Origin: an uncultured Porphyromonadaceae bacterium
GTDB taxonomy: Bacteria > Bacteroidota > Bacteroidia > Bacteroidales > Muribaculaceae
Assembly (NCBI GenBank): GCA_900541835.1
Contig: UQLL01000019.1
Location: 1-48,674, forward strand
Direction of reading: 5' to 3'
Length of the DNA: 48,674 nt
Shown here one piece after another: positions 36,494 through 45,600 of this stretch (within the stretch, counting starts at the first letter, position 1; each line of letters opens with the position of its first letter). A program made the translations under genes and the position numbers. The notes under the pieces were generated by a model. That model was not told where the DNA came from. It did not search any database and worked only from the letters and a program-made list of their open reading frames with translations.

Positions 36494-36657
36494 ATGTTAA
36501 CCCAAAGAGGATTAAACCAAGCTGAATATCCCGAAATAGATATTGCGTGGTAGATTTTCTGCATGGTACTGTTGATATAGACGGAGCTATAGAAGTATCT
36601 GGAGAAATTGACACCTACGAACAGAATAATGTGATGGGCAGAAGATCTAATCCGTAA
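36494..36657 (+). pseudogene. Frameshifted remnant of an unknown small gene
   Basis: From ATG at 36494 the frame reads MLTQRGLNQAEYPEIDIAW and then meets a stop at 36551. If one G is restored in the gg at 36549-36550 the frame continues VDFLHGTVDIDGAIEVSGE onward to a stop at 36655-36657, giving about 54 residues of natural-looking sequence. Upstream bases (36423 on) also read as protein in another frame, so more than one lesion is likely. The family was not recognised. It follows hepT in the AT-rich island. Confidence 0.35.
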
Positions 36658-36805
36658 AGTCTAAATGTATGGATGAAGATGCTCCGAACATAGTTGTAAG
36701 CATTTCTACACAATTACCGTCGGGAGCCGGCATGGGGCTCCGTGGGTAATGCCCCTGGATACGGGGCGGGGAACGGGCGTTTTTAGGATTTTTGGCAGAG
36801 TCGGT

Positions 36806-36837
36806 CTTGCACGAACGGTGTTTTTTGACTAACTTTG
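36806..36837 (+). promoter_or_regulatory. Promoter of the DUF3467 gene
   Basis: CTTG at 36806-36809, 20 nt, then TAACTTTG at 36830-36837: a near-perfect Bacteroidota promoter, 23 nt upstream of the ATG. It marks the return to GC-rich core sequence after the AT-rich island. Confidence 0.75.
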
Positions 36838-36860
36838 CAATCCACAAACCAAAACAAATT

Positions 36861-37151
36861 ATGGCAGAAGAAAAAAACAACCAGCAGGGCAACCAGATAC
36901 AGATCCAGCTCCGTCCGGAACTGGCCGACGGCAAGTTCTCCAACCTGGCCATGATCGGCCACGATCCCAACGAGTTCCTGATCGACTTCATCTTCCACGC
37001 TCCCAACATGCCCCAGGCACCCGTGGTGAGCCGCATCATCATGACTCCCGAGAACGCCAAGCAGCTCCTGCTCGCCCTCCAGGACAACGTCAGCAAGTAC
37101 GAGGCTACTTTCGGCGAGATCAAGCAGCGCGTCCCCTACGGCCAAAATTGA
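36861..37151 (+). CDS. DUF3467 family protein
   Basis: A 96-residue protein with the DUF3467 pattern: IQIQLRPELADGKFSNLAMI, then DPNEFLIDFIFHAP, VVSRIIMTPENAKQLL and a C-terminal helix. Members are small conserved proteins of Bacteroidota and others with unknown role. The start at 36861 (MAEEKNNQQGN) follows a near-consensus promoter; the longer in-frame start at 36792 would run through the promoter. A 208-nt structured gap separates it from cysS. Confidence 0.88.
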   Translation: MAEEKNNQQGNQIQIQLRPELADGKFSNLAMIGHDPNEFLIDFIFHAPNMPQAPVVSRIIMTPENAKQLLLALQDNVSKYEATFGEIKQRVPYGQN

Positions 37152-37341
37152 GATCGTGTCATAAAGGCGCATCTGCGGCACTTTGGGAACCACTCGGGTT
37201 CGGTCGAGTACTAAAGTACACTCTCTCACCCTCGGAACCACAAAGCACCACATCTGCAACCTTTCTGACGGCGACCTCGGAAGCCGCCTTCTGAGGAGCA
37301 AGAAAGATTTACGGTGTGCCAACTATAGTTTGACACACCGT
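37152..37341 (+). other. Structured intergenic region upstream of cysS
   Basis: Two structures are visible. At 37311-37341, arms acggtgtg and cacaccgt form a perfect 8-bp stem with partial inner pairing, ending 18 nt before the cysS ATG. At about 37165-37262, imperfectly complementary flanks (ggcgcatctgcggcactttg against caaagcaccacatctgcaac) surround a small gtact/agtac hairpin. No known riboswitch or T-box signature was recognised. Confidence 0.35.
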
Positions 37342-37359
37342 ATTCATAAATCCTATGAC

Positions 37360-38835
37360 ATGGACAACAATTTACTGCTATATAATACGCTGACGCACAC
37401 GAAGGAGCGGTTTCGCCCGCTGCACCCGGGGCGCGTGGGGATGTACGTGTGCGGGCCGACCGTCTACGGCGACGCTCACCTGGGCCATGCCCGCCCCGCC
37501 ATCACCTTCGACATCCTGTTCCGCTACCTCACCTACCTGGGCTACAAGGTGCGCTATGTGCGCAACATCACCGACGTCGGCCACCTGGAGCATGACGCCG
37601 ACTCCGGCGAGGACAAGATTGCCAAGAAGGCCCGCCTCGAGCAGCTCGAGCCTATGGAGGTGGTGCAGTTCTACCTCAACCGCTACCATCGCGACATGGA
37701 GGCTCTGAACGTGCTCCCCCCCAGCATCGAGCCCCACGCCTCCGGCCACATCATCGAGCAGATCGAGTACGTCAAGAGGATTCTCGACGCCGGCTATGCC
37801 TACATCTCCAACGGCTCCGTCTACTTCGACGTGCGCAAGTATAACGCCGACCACCGCTACGGCATCCTCTCTGGCCGCAACATCGACGACCTGCTCTCCA
37901 CCACCCGCACCCTCGACGGACAGGACGAGAAGCGCTGCCCCCTGGACTTCGCCCTGTGGAAGAAGGCCGCACCCGAGCACATCATGCGCTGGCCCTCCCC
38001 CTGGTCCGACGGCTTCCCCGGCTGGCACCTCGAGTGCTCGACCATGGGCCGCAAGTACCTCGGCGACGAGTTCGACATCCACGGCGGAGGCCTCGACCTC
38101 ATCTTCCCGCACCACGAGTGCGAGATTGCACAGAGTGTCTCCGCCCAGGGGCACCCTGCCGTGCACACCTGGATGCACAACAACATGATCACCATCGCCG
38201 GCAAGAAGATGGGCAAGAGCTACAACAACTTCATCACCCTGGAGGACTTCTTCGCGGGCAACCACCCGCTGCTCAGCCAGCCATTCGCGCCCATGGTCAT
38301 CCGCTTCTTCATCCTGCAGGCCCACTACCGCTCCACCGTCGACTTCAGCAACGACGCCCTGATAGGCGCCGAGAAGGCCCTGCGCAAGATGCTCGAGGGC
38401 TATCGCCGTCTCCAGGCCCTGATGCCGGCCGAGAAATCCACCGTCGACGTGCCTGACTACATGCGCCTCTGTTCCGAGGCCATGGACGATGACCTAAACA
38501 CCCCGCAGGTCATCGCGCACCTCTTCGACGCCTGCCGCATCATCAACGCCGCCACTGACGGCAACGAGACCCTTTCGGGCGACGACCTCCAGGCCCTGCG
38601 CGTCACCTTCAAGACTTTCCTTGAGGACATTCTCGGCATCCGCGTGGCCGCCGAGAGCGGCGACGGGAGCGACGCCAAGGCTTACGCCGGAGCCGTAGAC
38701 CTGCTGCTCCAGGTGCGCGCCAATGCCAAGGCCGCCAAGGACTGGGCCACCTCCGACCTCATCCGCGACAAGCTCGCCGAGCTCGGCTTCAAGGTCAAGG
38801 ACACCCGCAACGGCGCCGAGTGGAGCCTTGAATAA
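37360..38835 (+). CDS. cysS: Cysteinyl-tRNA synthetase
   Basis: A 491-residue class I aminoacyl-tRNA synthetase. The zinc ligand Cys31 is in MYVCGPTVYG, the HIGH motif appears as HLGH at residues 40-43, further zinc ligands are in WHLECSTMG and FPHHECE, and the KMSKS loop appears as KKMGKS. The C-terminal DALR-type helical domain and anticodon-binding tail end in GAEWSLE. The start at 37360 (MDNNLLLYNTL) is chosen over a long in-frame extension that runs through the structured gap. It lies 4 nt upstream of the dacB-like gene. Confidence 0.97.
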   Translation: MDNNLLLYNTLTHTKERFRPLHPGRVGMYVCGPTVYGDAHLGHARPAITFDILFRYLTYLGYKVRYVRNITDVGHLEHDADSGEDKIAKKARLEQLEPMEVVQFYLNRYHRDMEALNVLPPSIEPHASGHIIEQIEYVKRILDAGYAYISNGSVYFDVRKYNADHRYGILSGRNIDDLLSTTRTLDGQDEKRCPLDFALWKKAAPEHIMRWPSPWSDGFPGWHLECSTMGRKYLGDEFDIHGGGLDLIFPHHECEIAQSVSAQGHPAVHTWMHNNMITIAGKKMGKSYNNFITLEDFFAGNHPLLSQPFAPMVIRFFILQAHYRSTVDFSNDALIGAEKALRKMLEGYRRLQALMPAEKSTVDVPDYMRLCSEAMDDDLNTPQVIAHLFDACRIINAATDGNETLSGDDLQALRVTFKTFLEDILGIRVAAESGDGSDAKAYAGAVDLLLQVRANAKAAKDWATSDLIRDKLAELGFKVKDTRNGAEWSLE

Positions 38836-38839
38836 CCCT

Positions 38840-40075
38840 ATGTCTTCTCTCCGCAAGCTGCTGCTCACGGCCGTGGCGATGCTTCTGAGCGTCGTCGCGG
38901 CCGTTGCGCAGACTGCCGACAGCGTCGCCCCGCCACGTCCACACACACCATTGGAGAAATTCCTGGCGGACCCGTCCGTCAATTCCGCCACCACCTCCGT
39001 CTACATCGCCGAGCTCGGCAGCGGTCGCGTCCTGGCCCGGCACAACGCCGACCTCCCACTGATGGGCGCCAGCACCATGAAGATTGTCACCATCGGTGCC
39101 ATGATGCGTTGCCGCGACATCAACTACCGCTTCACCACCCTCGTCGAGACCGCCGGGCGTGTCAACGACGGCGTGCTTGAAGGCAATCTGCATGTCACCG
39201 GCAGCGGCGATCCGTCGCTCAACTCCGACCGTCCACCGCAGTCGCCCGACATCGTGACCGAAATCGTCAGGGCCCTCCAGGCCAGGGGAATAAAGGGCAT
39301 AGCCGGGCACATACTTGTGGACCAGAGCATCTTCGTCGGTCCGTCGCAGCCCGAGAGCTGGAGCGGCGGCGACCGCGCCAACGACTACGGCGCCGGAGCC
39401 TTTGGGCTCAACTTCGGTCGCAACCGCAGCGGCTCGCGATCCGTGTCCAACCCCGCCGCGGTCTTCCTGTCAAGACTTGAAAAAGCCCTCGCCGCCGGCG
39501 GCATTGCATTGGAGAAGCGCGAGTTCCGCGGCGGTGGCAGGCGCGTCCTGTTAAAACACCAGTCGGCTCCCCTGGACGAGATCATGCGGTCGTGCATGAT
39601 GCGTTCCGACAATCTCTACGCGGAGTGCTTGCTGCGGCACGTGTCCGTGGCCTGCGGCAAGGAGGGGAGCGTGGCCTCCGGAGCCGCCGAAGTGACCGAC
39701 ATCTGGCGCCGTACCAGGGCGCCCATGCAGGGCGTCCGCATCCTCGACGGCAGCGGCCTGTCGCGCTCCGACCGCCTCACTGCGCACTTCCTGGCACACG
39801 TGCTGCGACACTGCGGCACCGACCCGTACTACGCCTCCTTCTTCCCTCTTGCAGGCGCCGAGGGCACACTCCGCTCCTTCCTCAAGGGAACGCGCCTGGA
39901 GACGTATGTGGCACTCAAGACCGGCAGCCTGCACGACGTGCAGGCTTACGCCGGGTACCGCCTTGACGACGAATACGCCCCCACGCACGTCGTCGTGGTC
40001 ATCGCCAACGGCTTCCGAGGCGGTCGACAGAGCCTCCGCCGCGCCGTCAGCAACCTACTTCTTTCATATCTCTGA
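38840..40075 (+). CDS. dacB: D-alanyl-D-alanine carboxypeptidase/endopeptidase, S13 (PBP4 type)
   Basis: A 411-residue exported penicillin-binding protein that trims murein peptides. The signal peptide is MSSLRKLLLTAVAMLLSVVA, ending AVAQ. The three serine-acylase motifs are present in order: S-x-x-K as STMK (Ser78, Lys81), S-x-N as SDN in MRSDNLYAE, and K-T-G in ALKTGSLHDV. It is somewhat short for the S13 family, chiefly in the inserted domain between the first two motifs. It is placed directly behind cysS, 16 nt ahead of the next gene. Confidence 0.92.
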   Translation: MSSLRKLLLTAVAMLLSVVAAVAQTADSVAPPRPHTPLEKFLADPSVNSATTSVYIAELGSGRVLARHNADLPLMGASTMKIVTIGAMMRCRDINYRFTTLVETAGRVNDGVLEGNLHVTGSGDPSLNSDRPPQSPDIVTEIVRALQARGIKGIAGHILVDQSIFVGPSQPESWSGGDRANDYGAGAFGLNFGRNRSGSRSVSNPAAVFLSRLEKALAAGGIALEKREFRGGGRRVLLKHQSAPLDEIMRSCMMRSDNLYAECLLRHVSVACGKEGSVASGAAEVTDIWRRTRAPMQGVRILDGSGLSRSDRLTAHFLAHVLRHCGTDPYYASFFPLAGAEGTLRSFLKGTRLETYVALKTGSLHDVQAYAGYRLDDEYAPTHVVVVIANGFRGGRQSLRRAVSNLLLSYL

Positions 40076-40091
40076 AATACACCACGAATAT

Positions 40092-40703
40092 ATGGAAAAC
40101 GGCCAGATACAGAAACTATACGACCGGCTGGGCGAGATAGAGACCGTGTTGCTCCAGGTCAAGGCCGAGCTGCGCGAAATCCTCGACGCGGAACCGGGAA
40201 CCCCGGATGTGTCGGATGCACCTGTGTGCATCCCTACATCTCCAAAGGTGGTGCCGGCACCCGGCAGGGAGGCTGACGGCGAGCCTTCGGCTCCTCTTGC
40301 AGGGATGCTCCAGGGTGCATCCGACGATGTGGAACATGGGATTGAATCCTTTCCCGCACCTGTCGACGAGAACTCTTACTACACCGCCGACGAGGACGAC
40401 CCCGAGCCCGACGCCGTCGAAATCCTGGAGGAAGAGGATGACGAGGCCCATGACCCGAGTGTCGAAGGCAAGCACCCCGATCTCAGCTTCATTACCATCA
40501 ACGAGCGAGTTCGCTATCGCCAGAATCTCTTCGGCAACAACAAGGAGCAGTTCGACGAGGCCATGGTCCTGCTACAGTCCCTGACCAGCTACGCCGATGC
40601 CCGCCGATACCTCATCGACGACCTCGAGTGGAACCCTGCCGATGACGAGATCCAGTCCGAGTTCCTCGAAAAGCTATATCTCTGTTTCAAGGAGGCCCGC
40701 TGA
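40092..40703 (+). CDS. Hypothetical protein with a repeat-derived linker
   Basis: A 203-residue protein of unknown function. The N-terminal segment (MENGQIQKLYDRLGEIETVL, about 1-36) is a likely coiled coil. Residues about 38-80 are coded by a copy of the dispersed palindromic repeat (40214-40322) and read as low-complexity linker. An acidic stretch follows (DEDDPEPDAVEILEEEDDEA). The C-terminal 80 residues (INERVRYRQNLFGNNKEQFD to EKLYLCFKEAR) look conserved and helical; related segments follow cysS/dacB-type genes in Bacteroidales, to my recollection. Its stop overlaps the rsmI start by one base (TGATG). Confidence 0.75.
   Translation: MENGQIQKLYDRLGEIETVLLQVKAELREILDAEPGTPDVSDAPVCIPTSPKVVPAPGREADGEPSAPLAGMLQGASDDVEHGIESFPAPVDENSYYTADEDDPEPDAVEILEEEDDEAHDPSVEGKHPDLSFITINERVRYRQNLFGNNKEQFDEAMVLLQSLTSYADARRYLIDDLEWNPADDEIQSEFLEKLYLCFKEAR
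40214..40322. repeat. Palindromic repeat pair inside a coding frame
   Basis: Left copy: ggatgcac-ctgt-gtgcatcc then ctaca (40214-40238). Right copy: ggatgctcc-ag-ggtgcatcc (40303-40322), with one mismatch. The two frame about 64 nt. The same family is otherwise intergenic here (17-40, 19726-19793, 21171-21183, 21859-21889). The insertion keeps the reading frame. Confidence 0.8.
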
Positions 40704-41431
40704 TGCTCTACATAGTCCCCACTCCCGTCGGCAACCTCGGCGACATGACCTACCGTGGCGTCGAAGTGCTCCGCAAAGCCGAGCTCATCCTGGCCGAAGA
40801 CACACGCACCTCCGGCGTACTGCTCAAGCACTACGGCATCGACACCCCCACCCGCAGCTTCCATAAGTTCAACGAGCACAAGGTGCTCGAGGGCGTCATG
40901 GAGCGCCTGGAGCAGGGCGCCGAGATCGCGCTTGTCTCCGACGCCGGCACGCCGGGCATCTCCGACCCCGGCTTCATGCTCGCCCGTGAGTGCCGCCGCC
41001 GCGGCATCCCCGTCACCACCCTCCCCGGCGCCACGGCCCTCATCCCCGCCATCGTCAGCTCCGGCCTGCCGACCGACAGGTTCGTCTTCGAGGGTTTCCT
41101 GCCCCTGAAGAAAGGTCTTCGGACACGCCTGGGCGAACTCGCCGCCGATTCCCGCACAGTGGCCATCTACGAGAGCCCCCACCGCCTGTCGCGCACCCTG
41201 ACGAAGCTATGCGAGGCATTCGGCGAGGACCGACACGCCGCCGTCTGCCGCGAAATCAGCAAGCTACACGAAACCATACACTCCGGGACCCTCGGCGAAC
41301 TAAGAAATTTTTTCGAGCTGAACCAACCCAAAGGGGAAATCGTTATTGTAGTTGAAGGTCTCAGGAACAAGCCCCGGAGAGCCGGCGGAGAGACCGATAA
41401 CGAACCCCAATCGGAACCAAAACAACTGTAA
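40703..41431 (+). CDS. rsmI: 16S rRNA C1402 2'-O-methyltransferase
   Basis: A 242-residue SAM-dependent tetrapyrrole-methylase-fold enzyme that methylates the ribose of C1402 in 16S rRNA. Family motifs: LYIVPTPVGNLGDMTYRG at the N-terminus, ILAEDTRTSGVLLKHY, ALVSDAGTPGISDPGF and the GATALIPAIVSSGLPTDRF region. It overlaps the upstream gene by one base and stands 1 nt before the coiled-coil lipoprotein gene. Length is slightly short, as usual for Bacteroidota. Confidence 0.96.
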   Translation: MLYIVPTPVGNLGDMTYRGVEVLRKAELILAEDTRTSGVLLKHYGIDTPTRSFHKFNEHKVLEGVMERLEQGAEIALVSDAGTPGISDPGFMLARECRRRGIPVTTLPGATALIPAIVSSGLPTDRFVFEGFLPLKKGLRTRLGELAADSRTVAIYESPHRLSRTLTKLCEAFGEDRHAAVCREISKLHETIHSGTLGELRNFFELNQPKGEIVIVVEGLRNKPRRAGGETDNEPQSEPKQL

Positions 41432-41432
41432 G

Positions 41433-42311
41433 ATGAAAAAGCTAATCTACACTTTCGGAGTAGTAGCGCTCTTTGCCGGCCTCGCAGCATGCTCCGGCAA
41501 GAAGCAGCAGGAAGAAATCAAGGCCGACGACGCCAAAATCGCCGAACTGGAGTCCAGCTACCAGCAGGCCTCCAGTTTCAACGACTCGCTGATAATGCTC
41601 ATGGGCGATATCTACACGGGCCTCGACTCCATCAACTCGCAGGAGCAGCTGCTCTACGCCCCCGGCCAGGGCGACAACGCCAACCGCCGCCAGGAAATCA
41701 AGCAGAACCTCGGCGCCATCAAGGCCCGCCTGGCCGCCAACCGCGAGATCCTCGACCAGCTCGAGAAGAAGCTCAAGACCTCCAACACCAAGAACGAGGT
41801 GCTGGCCCGCACCATCGCCCAGCTCAAGGCCCGCATTGACGCCCAGGACAAGCGCGTCCAGGAGCTTGAGACCCAGCTGGCCGACGCCCGCAACACCATC
41901 AACGAACAGAACCAGACCATAGCCCGGCAGGGCGAGCAGATAAAGACAGAGACCGCCGCCAAGGAGCAAGCCCAGACCGAGGCCACCGAGGCCAACAACG
42001 AGCTCAACGTCGTATACTACGCCATCGGCACCAACAAGGAGCTCAAGGCCAACGACATCATCTCCAAGAAGTTCCTCGGCGCCACCAAGGTGCTCCAGGG
42101 CAACTTCAACCAGCAGTACTTCACCAAGGGTGACAAGCGCAACATCTCCGTCATTCCTACCGGAGGCAAGAAGCTCAAGGTGTGGAGCAACAACCCCAAG
42201 GACTCATACACCATCGTCAAGGACGCCAACGGCAACGAGTCTCTGCAGATTACCGACCCGGTCAAGTTCTGGAGCCGTTCGCCCTACCTGATCATCCAGA
42301 TCGACAAATAA
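41433..42311 (+). CDS. Coiled-coil lipoprotein
   Basis: A 292-residue lipoprotein. The start at 41433 gives MKKLIYTFGVVALFAGLAAC with the lipidated Cys at residue 20. Residues about 30-200 are a long coiled coil rich in Gln, Glu, Lys and Asn (LEKKLKTSNTKNEVLARTIA, LETQLADARNTINEQNQTI). A small C-terminal beta-rich domain follows (NVVYYAIGTNKELKAND to the end). Layout resembles periplasmic spacer lipoproteins; the exact role is unknown. One base separates it from rsmI, and it is followed by a strong terminator. Confidence 0.82.
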   Translation: MKKLIYTFGVVALFAGLAACSGKKQQEEIKADDAKIAELESSYQQASSFNDSLIMLMGDIYTGLDSINSQEQLLYAPGQGDNANRRQEIKQNLGAIKARLAANREILDQLEKKLKTSNTKNEVLARTIAQLKARIDAQDKRVQELETQLADARNTINEQNQTIARQGEQIKTETAAKEQAQTEATEANNELNVVYYAIGTNKELKANDIISKKFLGATKVLQGNFNQQYFTKGDKRNISVIPTGGKKLKVWSNNPKDSYTIVKDANGNESLQITDPVKFWSRSPYLIIQIDK

Positions 42312-42333
42312 ATTCCTGCATGCCAGCAACGCA

Positions 42334-42371
42334 TGAGGGGACGCCGACAGTCGGCGTCCCCTCATTTTTTT
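42334..42371 (+). terminator. Terminator of the cysS-rsmI operon
   Basis: A 14-bp perfect stem (tgaggggacgccga and tcggcgtcccctca) with a 3-nt loop, followed by seven T. A textbook Rho-independent terminator 22 nt after the lipoprotein stop. Confidence 0.95.
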
Positions 42372-42600
42372 GTGTGACTATCCGAGTTTCTACCGCAAAC
42401 GTATTGTAGAAGACAATCTCTTTTGGGGGATGGTCGCTCGATTACCCTTTTGGTGGCATGAATGCGGAAGCTGTTTTTATCGTTCCAGCTCGGGGGCACT
42501 CTGAGTGCGAACAGTGCCGGGCATCTGGCGCCTGAGCGCGTGGCGGCACGATTATTCGCACCCGACTATTGCAGACGGGCCGGATTGGGAATAAATGAAA
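42372..42600. other. Intergenic stretch with no recognised gene
   Basis: Between two convergent terminators. A short plus-strand frame (DYPSFYRKRIVEDNLFWGMV, from about 42376) reads somewhat like protein but has no recognised family and no clear start, so it is not called. Confidence 0.4.
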
Positions 42601-42631
42601 AGCCCCTGCGGCCGTGGCGGCGGCAGGGGCT
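42601..42631 (-). terminator. Terminator of the GLUG protein gene
   Basis: Arms agcccctgc and gcaggggct form a 9-bp stem; on the minus strand a T-rich tail (tttcatttatt) follows. It starts 33 nt after the stop codon. Confidence 0.8.
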
Positions 42632-42664
42632 GTGGATGGGAGGGAGCCGTGTGGCTCCGGGAAA

Positions 42665-45600
42665 TCAGCGGATTACTACCTTTTCGGTGGCGGCGGTGCC
42701 GTCGGTAAAGAGGGTGATGCGGACCACGGTGGTGCCGGGAGCCGGGTTGGTTACTTCCATGCCGTCGAGGGTGAAGTAGCGGACGCTCAGCGGGGTGCGG
42801 TCGCTGTCGAGGCCGTCGACGCCGGTGCCGCCGTTGTCGGTGGTGACGGTGAAGACGCGCTCGTAGCCGGGACCCTTGACGGTGATGGTGGCCGGGTCAA
42901 GGGGCTTGGTGGAGACTACCCATACCTTGTCGCCCTCTACCTTGAGGTTGGGGGTGACGGTGACGTTGACGCCGGGGAATCGCTCTATGCGCAGCGAGGT
43001 GCGGAAAGCGGAGGCGCTCTCGTCGTCCTTGAAATTGAGGATGCAAGCGGCGGCGTTGAGGTCCGCCACGCCGGCGAAGGCCTTGAGGGTGGGCAGCGCG
43101 TGGGGGTGCAGGTCGAAGGCATCGCCGAGCACGGCCGATTTCAGGCCCCGGGCGGTGACGCCCTTGGCGAAGGCGGCGTCGCGATCGTTGGTCTGAAGGT
43201 CCGGGCAGAGGTCGGTGTTGTAGTAGGCGCTGTCGCAGGTCACCTTGGTCTGGCTGGATTCGGAGTGGATGATGGCGCCGGTGGTGGCGGCGTCAGGGCA
43301 GGTGAGCTTGCCGGAGAAGTACACGCGGGCGACCTTGGTGGATGTTGCCGAGTAGCCCATGATGCCGCCTACGTACTTGTTGCCGGAGACGTTGCCGTAG
43401 TTGACGCAGTCGTAGATCTGGCCGCCGTTGTGTCCCCAGATGCCGCCGGCGTTGCCGTACTTGCTGGTGCCGGTGTAGGAGGTGGCGACGTTGCCGAGGT
43501 TGACGCAGCGGTAAGCCTTGCCGACGCCGTAGCCGGAGATGCCGGCTGTGCCGTAGGAGGTGTTGGAGACCGCACCGTAGTTGTAGGAGTCGGTGATGGT
43601 GCCTCCGCAGGCGCCGGCGATGCCGGCCACGTAGTAGGTGGAGGCGCCGCCGCTGACGGTGACGGGGGCGTGGTTGACCAGTCGGCTCAGGGTGATGGAA
43701 CTGGTGCCGCCGCCGGTGACGCCGCCCACGTAGCCGGAGTTGGTGCCGGTGCCGAGCACGGCGCCGTAGTTGGCGCAGGAGTCGAGGGTGGCGCCGGTGC
43801 TGACGTCGCCGGCCACGCCGCCGGTGTATGCCTTGGAGCGGCCGGTGACGGTGCCGCGGTTGGAGCAGTAGTCGACGATGGCCTTGGAGCTGATGTCGCC
43901 CACTACGCCGCCGGTGTAGTTGTTGGCGGAGATGTTGCCGTAGTTGTAGCAGTGGCTCATGCGGTATGCCGCGCGGCCGGCCACGCCTCCGACGGTGGAG
44001 CCGGTGGCGGCGATGTCGGAGTAGTTGGCGCAGGAGTCGATGTCGGCAGCGTAGCCTGCCACGCCGCCGAGGGTGCCGTCGCCGATGACGGTGCCGCGGT
44101 TGTGGCAGTTGCGCATGATGCCGGACATCTGGCCCACTACGCCGCCTACGATGGTGTAGCGGCGGGTGCCGAGGGAGTCGGCGGCGGATACGGTGCCGGC
44201 GTTGAAGCAGTTCTCGATGCGGACGCCCGCTGCGACGTAGGAGGCCACGCCGCCGACGTGGGTGTAGCGGCCCTCGATCAGGCCGGTGTTGGAGCAGTTG
44301 CGGATGGTGCCGCCGTTGGCTGCGCACACCACTCCGCCGGTGTTGGTGTTGTTGGTGGTGGCCACGTAGCCGTCGTTATGGCAGTTGTCGACGGTGCCGT
44401 AGCTTACGCCTACCAGGCCGCCGGTGTACTTGTAGCCGCGGATGTGGCCGTTTAGGCGCAGGTTGCGCAGGGTGCCGGCATAGCCGAGGAAGGAAATCAC
44501 GCCCACGTTCTCGTAGGTATCGGTCGCGGTCTTGTCCACGTACTCCATGCGCAGGTGGCGCAGGGTGTGGTTGCGGCCGTCGATGTCGCCCATGAAGTGA
44601 TTGGCGGAGTTGAAGGCGATGGCATAGAAGTTGTCGGTGCTGTCGCATTCCACATCCTTGGTCATGGCGAAGTGCTTGCCTTCGTAGCGGAAGCCGTAGG
44701 TGTTGTTGTACTTCGACAGGTTCTTCCAGTCTGCGTAGGTATCGAGCAGGTAGGGCTCCTGTTCGGTGCCCTTGCCGGTGAAGGGGACGTGCATGGACTG
44801 GAGACCGATGGCGCGGGTGTAGCCGCCCAGGGTGGCGTTGAGGGTGCCGGTGCCGGGCTGGTCGAGCGCCTTGGGGGTGACGGTGGAGCCGGAGAGGGTG
44901 AAGCCGTCGCCGGCCAGGGTCCAGCGGACGCCGTCGCCGGTGGCGAGGGTGGCGGCCGTCTCCACTTCGTTGGTGTTCTCGCCTGCGGCGAGCATCAGGG
45001 CCATGTTGCGCATGGCCACGGCGGCCTTTTCGTCTTTGAATGCCTTGAGGACGGGGAGCTTGCCGGCCTGGAAGTCGAAGGTGTCGACGGGAAGGCCCTG
45101 GAGGGTGGTTCCGGCGGTGAGGTCCCTGGTGTCGAGGCCGGTGGCGCCGGGATAGATGGAGTTGGCGGCGGCGCCGGCGTATATCATCTGGCGGTCGTAG
45201 TAGACGTTCTCGTAGGTGACGGTGTTGCGGTTGGTGGCGGCTATGCCACCGGTGACGGACTTACGGTCGGTCATGGTGAGCATTCCGGTGTTGACGACGT
45301 TGCGGAGCATGACGCCGTCGGCGCAACGTGCCACGATGCCGGCCACTTCTCTGGCGGCGCTGACGTCGCCCTGGTTGACGCAGTTGGCGATGAGCAGGGA
45401 GCCGCCGGTGGAACCCACCAGGCCGGCTGCTGCTGCGGTGCCGGCGTAGGGTGCGGAGGGAAGGATGGAGTCGGTGCGGACGGTGCCGTCGTTCTGGCAG
45501 TTGCGCATTTCGGTGCCTGCCTGCATATCGGAGGCGATGCCGGCGGCGTAGACGTTGCCGGCGGTGATGGTGCCTGCGTTGTAGCAATTGAGGACCTTGG

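Noticed and set aside
36423..36614. Minus-strand 63-codon frame after hepT
   Set aside because: No domain; overlaps the plus-strand remnant, whose frame reads as more natural protein.
37152..37359. T-box riboswitch upstream of cysS
   Set aside because: No T-box consensus or specifier loop was found, and T-boxes are not known in Bacteroidota.
42376..42504. Possible gene fragment reading DYPSFYRKRIVEDNLFWGMV
   Set aside because: No start codon in a sensible place, no recognised family, and it lies between two terminators.
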